A program made the translations under genes and the position numbers. Source: Actinomycetes bacterium (lineage in GTDB: Bacteria > Actinomycetota > Actinomycetes > Actinomycetales > Microbacteriaceae). From it: 43,662 nt of DNA. Shown here piece after piece: positions 16,131 to 25,707 of this stretch. Location: the NCBI GenBank assembly GCA_030426515.1, contig JAUHYM010000005.1, positions 1 through 43,662 of the forward strand, read 5' to 3'. Each line of letters opens with the position of its first letter. Position 1 is the first letter of the stretch. Under the pieces are notes generated by a model that saw nothing but the letters and a program-made list of their open reading frames with translations, did no database searches and was not told where the DNA came from.

Positions 16131-18552
16131 GCGGTCTACGGATCCGCTACGCAGGCTACCGTTCCGCCTCCGCCCTCTCCCAGATGAGCCATTCGACTCC
16201 TGGCTAGAGGCATACGCACACGGCTATGGGGCATCGGTTGCGGAACTCGGCCTGTCACTGGGGCTGATCGATCCCGCCGTCTCGACACAGTCGACGCCCG
16301 TGGTCACGAACTCGTGGGCGACAACGCTCACCTCAATGCAGCTTGACAGCCTCGAAGAGACGACTGGTTTCCCTCGCCGCGCGTTCATTGAGATGACGCG
16401 GTTGAACTTCGCCGCCGCTGCTGTCCGCCTCACGAGCACCGGACGCATTAGCGCAAGTTGCGCGGGCTCTGGAGTGGCCGGCCGCTTCTGCCCGGAGTGC
16501 CTTCGCAACTCCGGTGGGCGCTGGCGACTCTCATGGCAGTTCGCCTTCGGATTCGCATGTCTGCGGCATCGCATACTGCTCGTCGACGTCTGCCCGCAGT
16601 GCGGCCAGAACCCTCGGAAACTCGGCCATCCGATAGCGCAGGTTCCCAAGCCAGGGCGCTGTCACAACCCCGTCCGCGATGCGACCGGCCAATCGCGCTG
16701 TGGCGCCGACCTCACCCAAAATACCGACCCGATCGCGGCGCCGGCGATTGTCCGCGACGCACAACGCACAATCCTCCACGTGATATCGCGCGGCTCGGCC
16801 CGGTTCGGCCTGTACAGCGCGGACCCTCAGCCGGCGCTGTTGGTCATGGAGGACTTCAGGCTCCTCAACAAGCTCACTCGAGCGAAGTTCCGCGTGGATG
16901 CCAGCGCGCTCGCGCAAGCGGAACTCGGCGACGACCTGTCGGGTCGGTTCCTCGCGCTTCGCGCGAGCGATGCCGAGCGACGATCCGTCCATCCAGCCAA
17001 TGCGGTGCTCGCAGCAGTCGGCAACGCGGGCGCATACCGTGCCATCTCTGATCCCACAGAGTTGCCCGCGCTCCTTGCCGACCGGCTCCCTAGGACCATG
17101 AGCACGAGTGGATACTCTCGACCGCTCGCGCAGCTGATCGATGCGAGCCTGGGCCGCCGTCACCGGCCTTCCACAACGCTCCGCGCAGCCGTAGCGGGAG
17201 TGGCGACGCGTCCCGAGGATCGTGCACGAAAGGTTCCCGCACTCTTGTGGCCGGCGTGGACCGAGAAGCTTGCGCCGAACCGACTAGACCGCGAAGTGGC
17301 CGCCAGCGCATTGGCCGCTTCTGTGCTCCTTGTGGGGAGCGACCTCACTCATGGCGCCGCGCTCCGCCTCCTCGATCCGGAGTCGCCCGGACGACGTGTC
17401 TCGCACCTGATGACCACTCTCGGAAGATCGCGCGCCGAGGGGCGAAGCATCGGGGCGATCGTCGAGCTCGCCGACTACCTCGACCGCACGGATGCGCCCA
17501 TCGACTACTCCCGTCGACGAGCCCTCGACTACTCGGCGCTGCTCCCCGAGCGCGAATGGCAAGACCTGTGCGAGGAAGAAGGGGTCAATGCTGGTTCCGG
17601 TCGCCGCTGGCGAGCAGCCCGGCACGCGCTTTTCGCCCTCGTCACGGGCAGCCGCGTCGATGCAGCTCCATTCCCAGACTCGCTCACCGGCCAGGCGCGG
17701 GCAATGGCGCGCGACTTCCTGGCCAGGGCGCCGGTGAGAGTCCGGCAGGCACTCGAGGGCGTCGCGGTGGCCTTCCTGCAGGCGAACAATATCGATGAGC
17801 CGTTGATATGGGCGCCCCCTACGCCAGACGCCCCAGAGACGGTCTCCGAGTCGGATGTCCCGGTGGTCGAGAAGCCTTGGGCGCGCGCTCGTCCAGGGGC
17901 GGATCGCCTGGCGGAGACCCTGCCCTCGGAGCGACTGACGGCCGCGTACGAGGCCGGTAGGTCGACGCGCGAGCTCGCTGTCGAGGGCAATGTCGCTCGT
18001 CAGACCGTTGCCCGCGCACTCGAGCGCGCCGGAACCCCGGCCAGACCGCCGGGCCGGAACAAGCGCATCGATATCGACAATGACTGGCTGAGGCAGCGGT
18101 ATGTCCAGGAGCATGCGACCATTCCCGAACTCGCAGTCGAGATCGGATGCTCCAACCAGTCCGTCAGCAGATTCCTGGAGCGCGCCGGCATCCCGGCGCG
18201 CCGGCGCGGAAGCGCCAGCCGCGCAGACTCGCTCCGCCCACATCCCATCGCGAAAGACTCTGCGCTGCTTCGGCGTGCGCTCATCGGCCAGGGCGCACGC
18301 CAACGTGCCCAGCGATTCCTGTTCGCCTGCGACTACGCGACGCTCACCGGAGCGGCCCGTGCGCTCGAGATCAGCCCCGCTACACTCACCACCCAGATGA
18401 GACTCCTCGGAACCGCGTCGGGCGGAGACCTGTTCGTGTCGGCCCAGCGCGGACAGCCGATGAGGCTCACGGAAACTGGGCGGCGCCTCAAGCGCGAGTT
18501 GCTCAAGGCACGGAGTGAGCACCCCGAGTTGTGGGGAGAGGACGGAGCCTAG
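16123..18552 (+). CDS. tniQ: TniQ/TnsD-family target-selection protein with C-terminal HTH modules
   Basis: PLPDEPFDSWLEAYAHGYGASVAEL start; zinc-finger cysteines FCPECLRNSGGRWRLSWQFAFGFACLRHRILLVDVCPQCG typical of TniQ; C-terminal HTH repeats. Confidence 0.88.
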   Translation: MRERSTDPLRRLPFRLRPLPDEPFDSWLEAYAHGYGASVAELGLSLGLIDPAVSTQSTPVVTNSWATTLTSMQLDSLEETTGFPRRAFIEMTRLNFAAAAVRLTSTGRISASCAGSGVAGRFCPECLRNSGGRWRLSWQFAFGFACLRHRILLVDVCPQCGQNPRKLGHPIAQVPKPGRCHNPVRDATGQSRCGADLTQNTDPIAAPAIVRDAQRTILHVISRGSARFGLYSADPQPALLVMEDFRLLNKLTRAKFRVDASALAQAELGDDLSGRFLALRASDAERRSVHPANAVLAAVGNAGAYRAISDPTELPALLADRLPRTMSTSGYSRPLAQLIDASLGRRHRPSTTLRAAVAGVATRPEDRARKVPALLWPAWTEKLAPNRLDREVAASALAASVLLVGSDLTHGAALRLLDPESPGRRVSHLMTTLGRSRAEGRSIGAIVELADYLDRTDAPIDYSRRRALDYSALLPEREWQDLCEEEGVNAGSGRRWRAARHALFALVTGSRVDAAPFPDSLTGQARAMARDFLARAPVRVRQALEGVAVAFLQANNIDEPLIWAPPTPDAPETVSESDVPVVEKPWARARPGADRLAETLPSERLTAAYEAGRSTRELAVEGNVARQTVARALERAGTPARPPGRNKRIDIDNDWLRQRYVQEHATIPELAVEIGCSNQSVSRFLERAGIPARRRGSASRADSLRPHPIAKDSALLRRALIGQGARQRAQRFLFACDYATLTGAARALEISPATLTTQMRLLGTASGGDLFVSAQRGQPMRLTETGRRLKRELLKARSEHPELWGEDGA

Positions 18553-18911
18553 GCAACACCCGGTGCGACGACATCCCCATGACCGGGAACATAGGAGATC
18601 ACGCCGAGGCGGGACCAGTAGCTCACGAACCACGCCTCAACCAGCGCACCTTGTTCACGGCGGTGCGCGAGCGAACGTCGAGGGTCTTCGATGACGCTGT
18701 CCCAGTCGAGGTTCGGGAAGACCTGGTTCATGAGCTCGGCGCGGGTCGGGCCTGTGCCGTGGAGGTCCCACCACCGGCGCGTAGCCTCACCGGCGCGCCG
18801 GGCGGTCTCGCTGCCGTTCGGTTCCTCGATCGTCCCGATCAGCACCTCGAGGAACGGGTCGGCAGCGGCCAATGAGAACGCCTCAATCTCGCCCGGATCC
18901 CGCTCTTCCAT
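18549..18911 (-). CDS. Hypothetical protein downstream of XRE regulator
   Basis: 120-aa ORF (ATRRWWDLHGTGPTRAELMNQVFPNLDWDSVIEDPRRSLAHRREQG...); no family recognised. Confidence 0.55.
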   Translation of the reverse strand: MEERDPGEIEAFSLAAADPFLEVLIGTIEEPNGSETARRAGEATRRWWDLHGTGPTRAELMNQVFPNLDWDSVIEDPRRSLAHRREQGALVEAWFVSYWSRLGVISYVPGHGDVVAPGVA

Positions 18912-18930
18912 GATCCGACGATGCCGTACG

Positions 18931-18941
18931 GATTAGGCCAT
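18931..18941. promoter_or_regulatory. Third copy of GATTAGGCCAT motif, upstream of ORF 18549-18911
   Basis: gattaggccat at 18931-18941, identical to an arm of the inverted repeat at 19255-19284. Confidence 0.5.
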
Positions 18942-18959
18942 GCCAATCACGCATGCCGA

Positions 18960-19241
18960 TCAACGTGCGGCGAGGTCAGGCGCCTTTGCGGGGAGCAGGT
19001 CCGTGAGCTCGACCTCGAGTACCTGCGCGATCGCCAACAGCGTCTGCAGGCGAGGGTTGGCGGGGTCGCCCGGACGAGACTCACCCTTCTCGAGCTTCTG
19101 GTAGGTATACCTGCTGAGCCGAGCCTCATACGCGACCCGCTCTTGGCTGTAGCCGCGCTCGACGCGATGCCGCTGGATGTTGCTGCCGATGTCCCGCGCG
19201 TACGACTCCCACGTCACGGAGGAGCGCTTGCTGCTGGGCAC
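18960..19241 (-). CDS. XRE-family HTH transcriptional regulator
   Basis: IGSNIQRHRVERGYSQERVAYEARLSRYTYQKLEKGESRPGDPANPRLQTLLAIAQVLEVELTDLL, classic Cro/C1 HTH. Confidence 0.88.
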   Translation of the reverse strand: MPSSKRSSVTWESYARDIGSNIQRHRVERGYSQERVAYEARLSRYTYQKLEKGESRPGDPANPRLQTLLAIAQVLEVELTDLLPAKAPDLAAR

Positions 19242-19254
19242 CTCCCAAGGCTGG

Positions 19255-19284
19255 CGATTAGGCCACCTCTACATGGCCTAATCG
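19255..19284. promoter_or_regulatory. Putative XRE operator: perfect 11-bp inverted repeat
   Basis: cgattaggcca (19255-19265), cctctaca, tggcctaatcg (19274-19284), between the XRE start and hsdM. Confidence 0.75.
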
Positions 19285-19441
19285 GTATGGCATTTTTCGA
19301 TGAATGTCACGTTGAGAGGTCGCAACCTCCGGCATCTCGGCTCTGACGACCCTGGACCGTCCGGGGCATGGGCCAGGATGGGAGGGTTCGCGGCGCCTGC
19401 GCCGCTTGTTCGTTGCTCTACAGCAGGAGTGCCCACCTGTG

Positions 19442-21388
19442 GTGAATCACGTCGCCTTCATCTGGAACATCGCCGAGTCTCTTCGCGGCCCGTTCAAGCC
19501 GTCCGAGTACGGGTCGGTCGTCCTTCCGTTCACGGTGCTCCGCCGCCTTGACGCCGTGCTCGCCGACACGAAGCCCGCAGTCCTCGAGGCTGCGAAAGGC
19601 ATAGAGACGCTCCCCGAGATGCTGCAGGCGATCAAGCTCCAGGAAGCTGCGGGCCACCAGTTCTACAACACGTCCCCGTTCGACTTCACCAAGCTCGTCG
19701 CCGATCCCGCCGACCTCCGCGCGAACCTCTCCGCCTACCTCGCCGGGTTCTCGCCGAACGTGCGGGACATCTTTGAGCGGTTCGAGTTCGACAAGACGCT
19801 GAACAAGCTGGCGGAGAAGAACAAGCTGTTCGCGGTGACAGAGAAGTTCGCGCAGGCCGACTTCCACCCCCGCACGGTCAGCAACATCCAGATGGGCCTC
19901 GTGTTCGAGGAGCTGATTCGGTTCGCGAACGAGAAGTCGAACGAGTCCGCCGGCGACCATTACACCCCGCGCGAGGTCATCAAGCTCATGGTCGAGCTGC
20001 TGTTCGCGCTCGACGACGACGCGCTGGCGAAGCAGGGTGCCGTCCGGTCCATCTACGACCCGACCGCCGGCACCGGCGGCATGCTGTCGGTCGCCGACGA
20101 GTACCTGCACACCCTGAACCCGGGCATCCAGCTCAGCCTGTACGGGCAGGACTACAACGACCAGTCGTACGCGATCTGCAAGGCCGACATGGTCATCAAG
20201 GGGCAGGATGTCGACAACATCGCCCTCGGCGACACCCTCACCGAAGACGCCTTCGACGACAAGAAGTTCGACTACGGCCTGTCCAACCCTCCGTTCGGGG
20301 TCGACTGGAAGGACCAGCGCGCCGTCGTCGACGACGAGCACACCAAGCTCGGCTTCAACGGCCGGTTCGGGCCCGGCACCCCCGCCGTCAGCGACGGGGC
20401 GATGCTGTTCCTCCTTCACCTGGTGTCGAAGATGCGTAAACCCGAAGACGGCGGATCCCGCATGGCGATCGTCCTCAACGGGTCACCGCTGTTCTCCGGC
20501 GGCGCCGGCGGCGGCGAGTCGAACATCCGCAAGTGGCTGCTCGACAACGACCTCGTCGAAGCGATCATCGGACTGCCGAAGGACATGTTCTACAACACCG
20601 GCATCTCCACCTACATCTGGGTACTCACCAACCGCAAAGACGAGAACCGTAAGGGCCGGGTGCAACTCATAGACGGGCGCGAGATGTTCACCAAGCTCCG
20701 CAAGGGCCTCGGCTCCAAACGCAACGAACTCTCCCCCAAGAACATCGAGACCATCGTCGGCTTGTACGCCGGGTTCGAGGACGGCGAGCACTCGAAGATC
20801 TTCCGCAACGAGGACTTCCTCTACCGCACCATCACCGTCGAACGCCCCCTCAAACTCAACTGGCACGCCACCCCTGAACGCATCGACACCGTCTTCGACG
20901 CCAAGGCCATCCAGAAGCTGAATGAGACGGATGCCGCAGCACTCCGCGCCGCCCTCGACCGGCTTGGCACCGCAACGGTGTGGAAGAACCGGGCTGAGTT
21001 CCAGAAGGTGCTGAAGGATGCCGCGAAAGCCGAAGGCCTCACCCTTCCCGCACCGCTCCTCAAGACCGTGACCACCGAACTCGGCGAGCAGGACGACACC
21101 GCCGACATCTGCACCGACGCCAAGGGCAACCCTGAGGCGGATGCGTCACTCCGCGACACCGAGAACGTGCCGTGGGACGAGGGCGTCGGCGCCTACGTCG
21201 CCCGCGAAGTCCTCCCATACGCACCCGACGCGTGGATCGACCACTCCAAGACCAAGGAAGGCGCGGAGATCCCCTTCACCCGCCACTTCTATAAGTACAT
21301 CGCGCCTCGACCACTCGAGGAGATCGACCGGGACCTCGACGCCGTCATGGACCAACTCCGCGCAATGCTCGCCGAGGTCGAGCGGTGA
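19442..21388 (+). CDS. hsdM: Type I restriction-modification system, DNA methyltransferase subunit HsdM
   Basis: VNHVAFIWNIAESLRGPFKPSEYGSVVLPFTVLRRLD; DPTAGTGGML and SNPPFG methylase motifs. GTG 19442 preferred over ORF-track start 19406. Confidence 0.95.
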   Translation: MNHVAFIWNIAESLRGPFKPSEYGSVVLPFTVLRRLDAVLADTKPAVLEAAKGIETLPEMLQAIKLQEAAGHQFYNTSPFDFTKLVADPADLRANLSAYLAGFSPNVRDIFERFEFDKTLNKLAEKNKLFAVTEKFAQADFHPRTVSNIQMGLVFEELIRFANEKSNESAGDHYTPREVIKLMVELLFALDDDALAKQGAVRSIYDPTAGTGGMLSVADEYLHTLNPGIQLSLYGQDYNDQSYAICKADMVIKGQDVDNIALGDTLTEDAFDDKKFDYGLSNPPFGVDWKDQRAVVDDEHTKLGFNGRFGPGTPAVSDGAMLFLLHLVSKMRKPEDGGSRMAIVLNGSPLFSGGAGGGESNIRKWLLDNDLVEAIIGLPKDMFYNTGISTYIWVLTNRKDENRKGRVQLIDGREMFTKLRKGLGSKRNELSPKNIETIVGLYAGFEDGEHSKIFRNEDFLYRTITVERPLKLNWHATPERIDTVFDAKAIQKLNETDAAALRAALDRLGTATVWKNRAEFQKVLKDAAKAEGLTLPAPLLKTVTTELGEQDDTADICTDAKGNPEADASLRDTENVPWDEGVGAYVAREVLPYAPDAWIDHSKTKEGAEIPFTRHFYKYIAPRPLEEIDRDLDAVMDQLRAMLAEVER

Positions 21389-22563
21389 GTGCACCTTGGC
21401 TCGGCGAACTGCCTAATGGGTGGCAGGAGATCGCGCTTCGCTATCTCGCGCGAATCGAGACAGGCTCCCGCGACACTGTAGATGCGGTACCGGGTGGTGA
21501 GTACCCCTTCATCATTCGCTCGCAGACGCCGCTTGAGATCGACACATACTCCTATGACACGGAAGCAGTCCTCACTGCCGGGGATGGAGCTGTCGGTGAG
21601 ATCTTCCACCACATCAATGGCCGATTCGAAGTCCATCAGCGCGTCTATGTCATGCACGACTTCCACGGTCTGGACGGACGCTACTTCTACTACTACTTCT
21701 CCTCGGAGTTCGGGCAGACAGTCGCATACGGGGGCGCACAGTCGACCGTCGCTTCTCTCCGACGGCCGATGTTCACTGGGTTCCCCGTGGCGGTGCCACC
21801 CTTGGAAGTCCAGCGGGCGATTGCGAACTATCTGGATCGGGAGACGGCGCAGATCGACGCGTTCATCGCGAAGAACGAGGAACTCATCACCCTCCTCACC
21901 GAACGCCGCGCCTCAGTCGCCTCCCGAGCAATCGATAGGGGATTCCCGGATGTCTCAGTGCGCCACATAGTGCGGCTCATCCAGACTGGACCGTTCGGCA
22001 GTCAGCTTCACTCCGAGGACTACGTGCCAGGTGGACATCCTCTGATCAATCCAATGCACATGATCGAAGGGCGAGCTGTCCCATCATCGGACGTTGCGAT
22101 CTCCGACGAAAAGGCGGATGAGCTTCGGCGCCATGAGCTCACGACGGACGATCTCGTCGTCGCAAGACGCGGAGAGCTCGGAAGATCGGCGCTCATCACC
22201 CGTGATGAAGTCGGATTCATCTGCGGAACGGGATCCATGCTCGTCCGTGCGGATAGCCGGCGAGTGGTAGCTCGCTACCTTCAACTCGCAATCGGGTCCG
22301 AGCGATCACGCGCGACGCTCCGCGAGCAATCAGTCGGATCGACGATGGAGAATCTCAATGCGGGTGCACTCAGCGCCCTCCGAGTGCCGCTGCCACCGAT
22401 CGACACCCAACGGGAGATCCTTCACGAGCTCGATGCTGCCAATGCTCGCATAGATGCGGCTCTAGCGACCGCGCGGCGGAGCATTGAACTTGCAGGTGAG
22501 CGTCGTGCCGCGCTGATTTCGGCTGCGGTGACGGGGAAGATCGACGTGGGGGTGGCGGTGTGA
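21385..22563 (+). CDS. hsdS: Type I restriction-modification specificity subunit HsdS
   Basis: Two target-recognition half-domains with VAVPPLEVQRAIANYLDRETAQIDAFIAKNEELI and VPLPPIDTQREILHELDAANARIDAALATARRSIEL conserved helices; overlaps hsdM by 4 nt. Confidence 0.92.
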   Translation: MSAPWLGELPNGWQEIALRYLARIETGSRDTVDAVPGGEYPFIIRSQTPLEIDTYSYDTEAVLTAGDGAVGEIFHHINGRFEVHQRVYVMHDFHGLDGRYFYYYFSSEFGQTVAYGGAQSTVASLRRPMFTGFPVAVPPLEVQRAIANYLDRETAQIDAFIAKNEELITLLTERRASVASRAIDRGFPDVSVRHIVRLIQTGPFGSQLHSEDYVPGGHPLINPMHMIEGRAVPSSDVAISDEKADELRRHELTTDDLVVARRGELGRSALITRDEVGFICGTGSMLVRADSRRVVARYLQLAIGSERSRATLREQSVGSTMENLNAGALSALRVPLPPIDTQREILHELDAANARIDAALATARRSIELAGERRAALISAAVTGKIDVGVAV

Positions 22564-25500
22564 GCGGTGTTGCTGGGGCACATTTGGAGTCGGTGCTGGA
22601 GAACGAGATCGCTGAGCATCTCGCCGCGAACGGCTGGTTGTACTCGCCGACCGACGCCGGGTACGACCGCCAGCTCGCACTGTTCCCCGAGGACGTGCTC
22701 GGCTGGCTAGAGGATTCGCAACCGACCGAGTTCGCGAAGGTCGTTCGTCCCGGTGACACCGAGGCTCAGCATGAGGCGGCTGGTCGCGGCATCCTGACTC
22801 GTCTTGCGAAGTCGCTGGATCTGGATCCGTTGAAGAACGGGGGGACGATCCGGATCCTGCATGAGGGTTTCTCGATGGTGCCGCTGCATGGGGGTGCGGT
22901 GAAGTTCCGGATGGCGCAGTTCCGGCCGGCGACCACTCAGAACCCAGACACGCTCGAGGCGTACGGGAAGATGCGGGTGCGGGTGATGCGTCAGGTGCAT
23001 TACTCGGCGAAGCATCCGAACAAGGCGCTGGATCTGGTGCTGTTCGTCAACGGCATCCCGGTCGCGACGGTCGAGTTGAAGACGGACTTCACCCAGTCGA
23101 TCGGAAACGCGGTGAACCAGTACCGGTTCGACCGGTCGCCCGCTGGTGAGCCGTTGTTCGGGTTCGCGAAGCGGTCGCTGGTGCATTTCGTGGTGTCGAA
23201 CTCCGAAGTGCAGATGACCACCAAACTCGCCGGGCCGAAGACGCGGTTCCTGCCATTCAACAAGGGTGCGGACGAGGGCGCCGGGAACCCGGTCAACCCG
23301 GACGGGTCGGCATCCGCGTACTTCTGGGAGGAGATCCTGCAGCGCGACACCTGGCTGCAGCTGCTGGGGTCGTTCGTGCACCTGCAGGTCGAGGTCGATG
23401 TCGACCCCGACACCGGCAAGAAGACCAAGACCGAGAAGGTGCTGTTCCCGCGCTACCACCAGTGGCGGGCCGTGACCCGGCTGGTCGACGCAGCGGGCGT
23501 GGAGGGACCGGGGAACCGGTACTTGGTGCAGCACTCGGCGGGGTCGGGGAAGACGAACTCGATCTCTTGGCTCGCGCACCGCCTCTCCCAACTCCACGAC
23601 GACCAGAACGCACGGGTGTTCGACACGGTCGTGGTGGTCACCGACCGGACCGTGCTGGACAAGCAACTGCAAGACGCGATAGCCCAGTTCGAGAAGCAGG
23701 CCGGGGTGGTGCAGTCGATCACCAAGGATGCGGGCGAGTCGAAGTCGAAGCAGCTCGCCGCCGCGCTGACCGGTGGCAAGAACATCGTGATCGTGACGAT
23801 CCAGTCGTTCGAGGCCCTGATCACCGCGATCCAGACCCTGCCCGAGTTGCAGGGGCGCCGGTTCGCCGTGATCGCAGACGAGGCGCACTCGTCACAGACC
23901 GGGTCAACCGCGGGGGCATTGACGAAGGTGCTGTCCCCGGACGAGCAGGCCGCGGTCGCCGAGGGCGCGCCGATCAATTCGGACGCGTACCTGCAGTGGG
24001 CGATGGAGGTCACCGCCGCCGCCCCCAACATCTCCTACTTCGCGTTCACCGCCACCCCGAAGGCGAAGACCCTGGAACTGTTCGGGCGGAAGCCGGAGGG
24101 TGGGGAACTGCCGGAGCCATTCGACCTGTATTCGATGCAGCAGGCGATCGAGGAGGGGTTCATCCTCGACGTGCTGCAGAACTACACGCCGTACAAGGTG
24201 GCGTGGAAGCTGCAGCATCCCGACTCCGAGTACGACGGTGCCGGAGAGGTCGACGAGTCGACGGCGGTGAAGGCGCTGGTGCAGTACGTCCGGTTGCATC
24301 CGACGAACATCAGCCAGAAGGCGAAGATCGTCGTCGACCACTTCCGCGCCTTCGTGCAGCCGCTGTTGGACGGCAAGGCGAAGGCGATGGTCGTCACCGG
24401 GTCACGTGTCGAGGCGGTGAGGTGGAAGAAGTATCTCGACAAGTACATCTCGGATGCCGGGGTGCTGGGGGTGCGGTCGCTGGTCGCGTTCTCGGGTACC
24501 GTCGAAGACCCGGACGATGTCGGTGAGGGGTTGACGGAGCGGACCCAGAACCCGGGGGTGCCGTCGGATCTTGCTGAGGCGTTCAAGCCGGCCACGTACA
24601 ACGTGATGATCGTGGCGGAGAAGTTCCAGACCGGGTTCGACCAGCCCCGTCTGGTCGCGATGTACGTCGACAAGAAGCTTGGCGGCGTGCAGGCGGTGCA
24701 GACCCTGTCCCGACTGAACCGCACCTACCCGGGCAAGGACAAGACCTTCGTCCTCGACTTCGTCAACGACCCGGTCGAGGTGCTGGACGCGTTCCTGCCG
24801 TACTACCGGAAGGCGACGCTCACCGCGACGACCGACCCGAACCTGATCTACGACCTCGTGACCAAGCTCGACGGTGCGGGGATCTACGACATGTCCGAGG
24901 TCGAGCAGGCGTTCGACGCAGCCCTCGCTCGCGGGGTGAATGTGAACTCGAAGGTGTCGGCCGCGACCGCGCCTGCGGTGGACCGGTTCCAGAAGCGGTG
25001 GGTCGCCGCGGTCCTGGATGACGACAAGGCTGAGCAGGACGAGCTACGACTGTTCAAGGCCGATGTCGGGAACTTCGTGAAGTTCTACGACTTCATCTCC
25101 CAGGCCCGTAACCTCGAAGACACCGACCTGCCCCGCCGACACTACTTCTTCCGCCGCATCCTCCCGCAGCTCTCGACCGCGACGATCCTCGAACCTGTCG
25201 ACATCTCCGACGTGACGTTGGTGGGCTACAAGATCAGTGCTGGCGAATCCGTGAAGCTCAACCTCGAGCAGGGGCCGGGGCTGGATCCGATCACCGCGAT
25301 CGGGTCAGGCGCAATCCACGAGAAGCACCGCTCCGCGCTCGAAGAGATCATCCATAAGCTCAACGAGCGCCTCGGCGACAAGTACGGCGTCGGCGTCATC
25401 GATCTTCAGATGAACCACATCGTCGGGAAGCTGGCGTTGGATGTCGAGCTCGCGAACCAGGCAGCGGTGAACAGCCCGCAGCAGTTCGCTGAGTCGCCGG

Positions 25501-25658
25501 CGTTGCCGAAGGCGTTCACGAAGGCGCTTCTCGGGGTGCGGGACGAAACGCCCGCGTTCATCGACGACCTGTTCAACGACAGTGGGCTGTACGCGGAGCT
25601 GGGGAAGGCGCTCCCGGCAATGCTCTACGAGTACCTGCGGGGAAGGAACTCAGCGTGA
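22560..25658 (+). CDS. hsdR: Type I restriction enzyme R subunit HsdR
   Basis: HsdR-type N-terminal nuclease region (DLVLFVNGIPVATVELKTDFT), Walker A HSAGSGKTNSISW, DEAH (VIADEAHSSQTG), FTATPKAKTLELFG; overlaps hsdS by 4 nt. Confidence 0.95.
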   Translation: MSGVAGAHLESVLENEIAEHLAANGWLYSPTDAGYDRQLALFPEDVLGWLEDSQPTEFAKVVRPGDTEAQHEAAGRGILTRLAKSLDLDPLKNGGTIRILHEGFSMVPLHGGAVKFRMAQFRPATTQNPDTLEAYGKMRVRVMRQVHYSAKHPNKALDLVLFVNGIPVATVELKTDFTQSIGNAVNQYRFDRSPAGEPLFGFAKRSLVHFVVSNSEVQMTTKLAGPKTRFLPFNKGADEGAGNPVNPDGSASAYFWEEILQRDTWLQLLGSFVHLQVEVDVDPDTGKKTKTEKVLFPRYHQWRAVTRLVDAAGVEGPGNRYLVQHSAGSGKTNSISWLAHRLSQLHDDQNARVFDTVVVVTDRTVLDKQLQDAIAQFEKQAGVVQSITKDAGESKSKQLAAALTGGKNIVIVTIQSFEALITAIQTLPELQGRRFAVIADEAHSSQTGSTAGALTKVLSPDEQAAVAEGAPINSDAYLQWAMEVTAAAPNISYFAFTATPKAKTLELFGRKPEGGELPEPFDLYSMQQAIEEGFILDVLQNYTPYKVAWKLQHPDSEYDGAGEVDESTAVKALVQYVRLHPTNISQKAKIVVDHFRAFVQPLLDGKAKAMVVTGSRVEAVRWKKYLDKYISDAGVLGVRSLVAFSGTVEDPDDVGEGLTERTQNPGVPSDLAEAFKPATYNVMIVAEKFQTGFDQPRLVAMYVDKKLGGVQAVQTLSRLNRTYPGKDKTFVLDFVNDPVEVLDAFLPYYRKATLTATTDPNLIYDLVTKLDGAGIYDMSEVEQAFDAALARGVNVNSKVSAATAPAVDRFQKRWVAAVLDDDKAEQDELRLFKADVGNFVKFYDFISQARNLEDTDLPRRHYFFRRILPQLSTATILEPVDISDVTLVGYKISAGESVKLNLEQGPGLDPITAIGSGAIHEKHRSALEEIIHKLNERLGDKYGVGVIDLQMNHIVGKLALDVELANQAAVNSPQQFAESPALPKAFTKALLGVRDETPAFIDDLFNDSGLYAELGKALPAMLYEYLRGRNSA

Positions 25659-25707
25659 CAGGGGTGCGTGCAATGCGGCACGACCACGAGATAGTTTCGG
25701 AGTGTTG

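Noticed and set aside
12083-18552. CRISPR-associated transposon (CAST)
   Set aside because: TnsABC/TniQ genes are present, but no Cas12k or Cascade genes and no CRISPR-like repeat-spacer array were seen anywhere in the window; the TniQ is long and TnsD-like with its own DNA-binding domains.
17284-18633. 449-aa minus-strand ORF
   Set aside because: Antisense to tniQ, whose zinc-finger and HTH motifs are clear.
12018-19313. The two TGAATGTCACGTT copies as transposon ends
   Set aside because: They are in direct, not inverted, orientation and one lies internal to the presumed cargo order; Tn7-like ends should be inverted.
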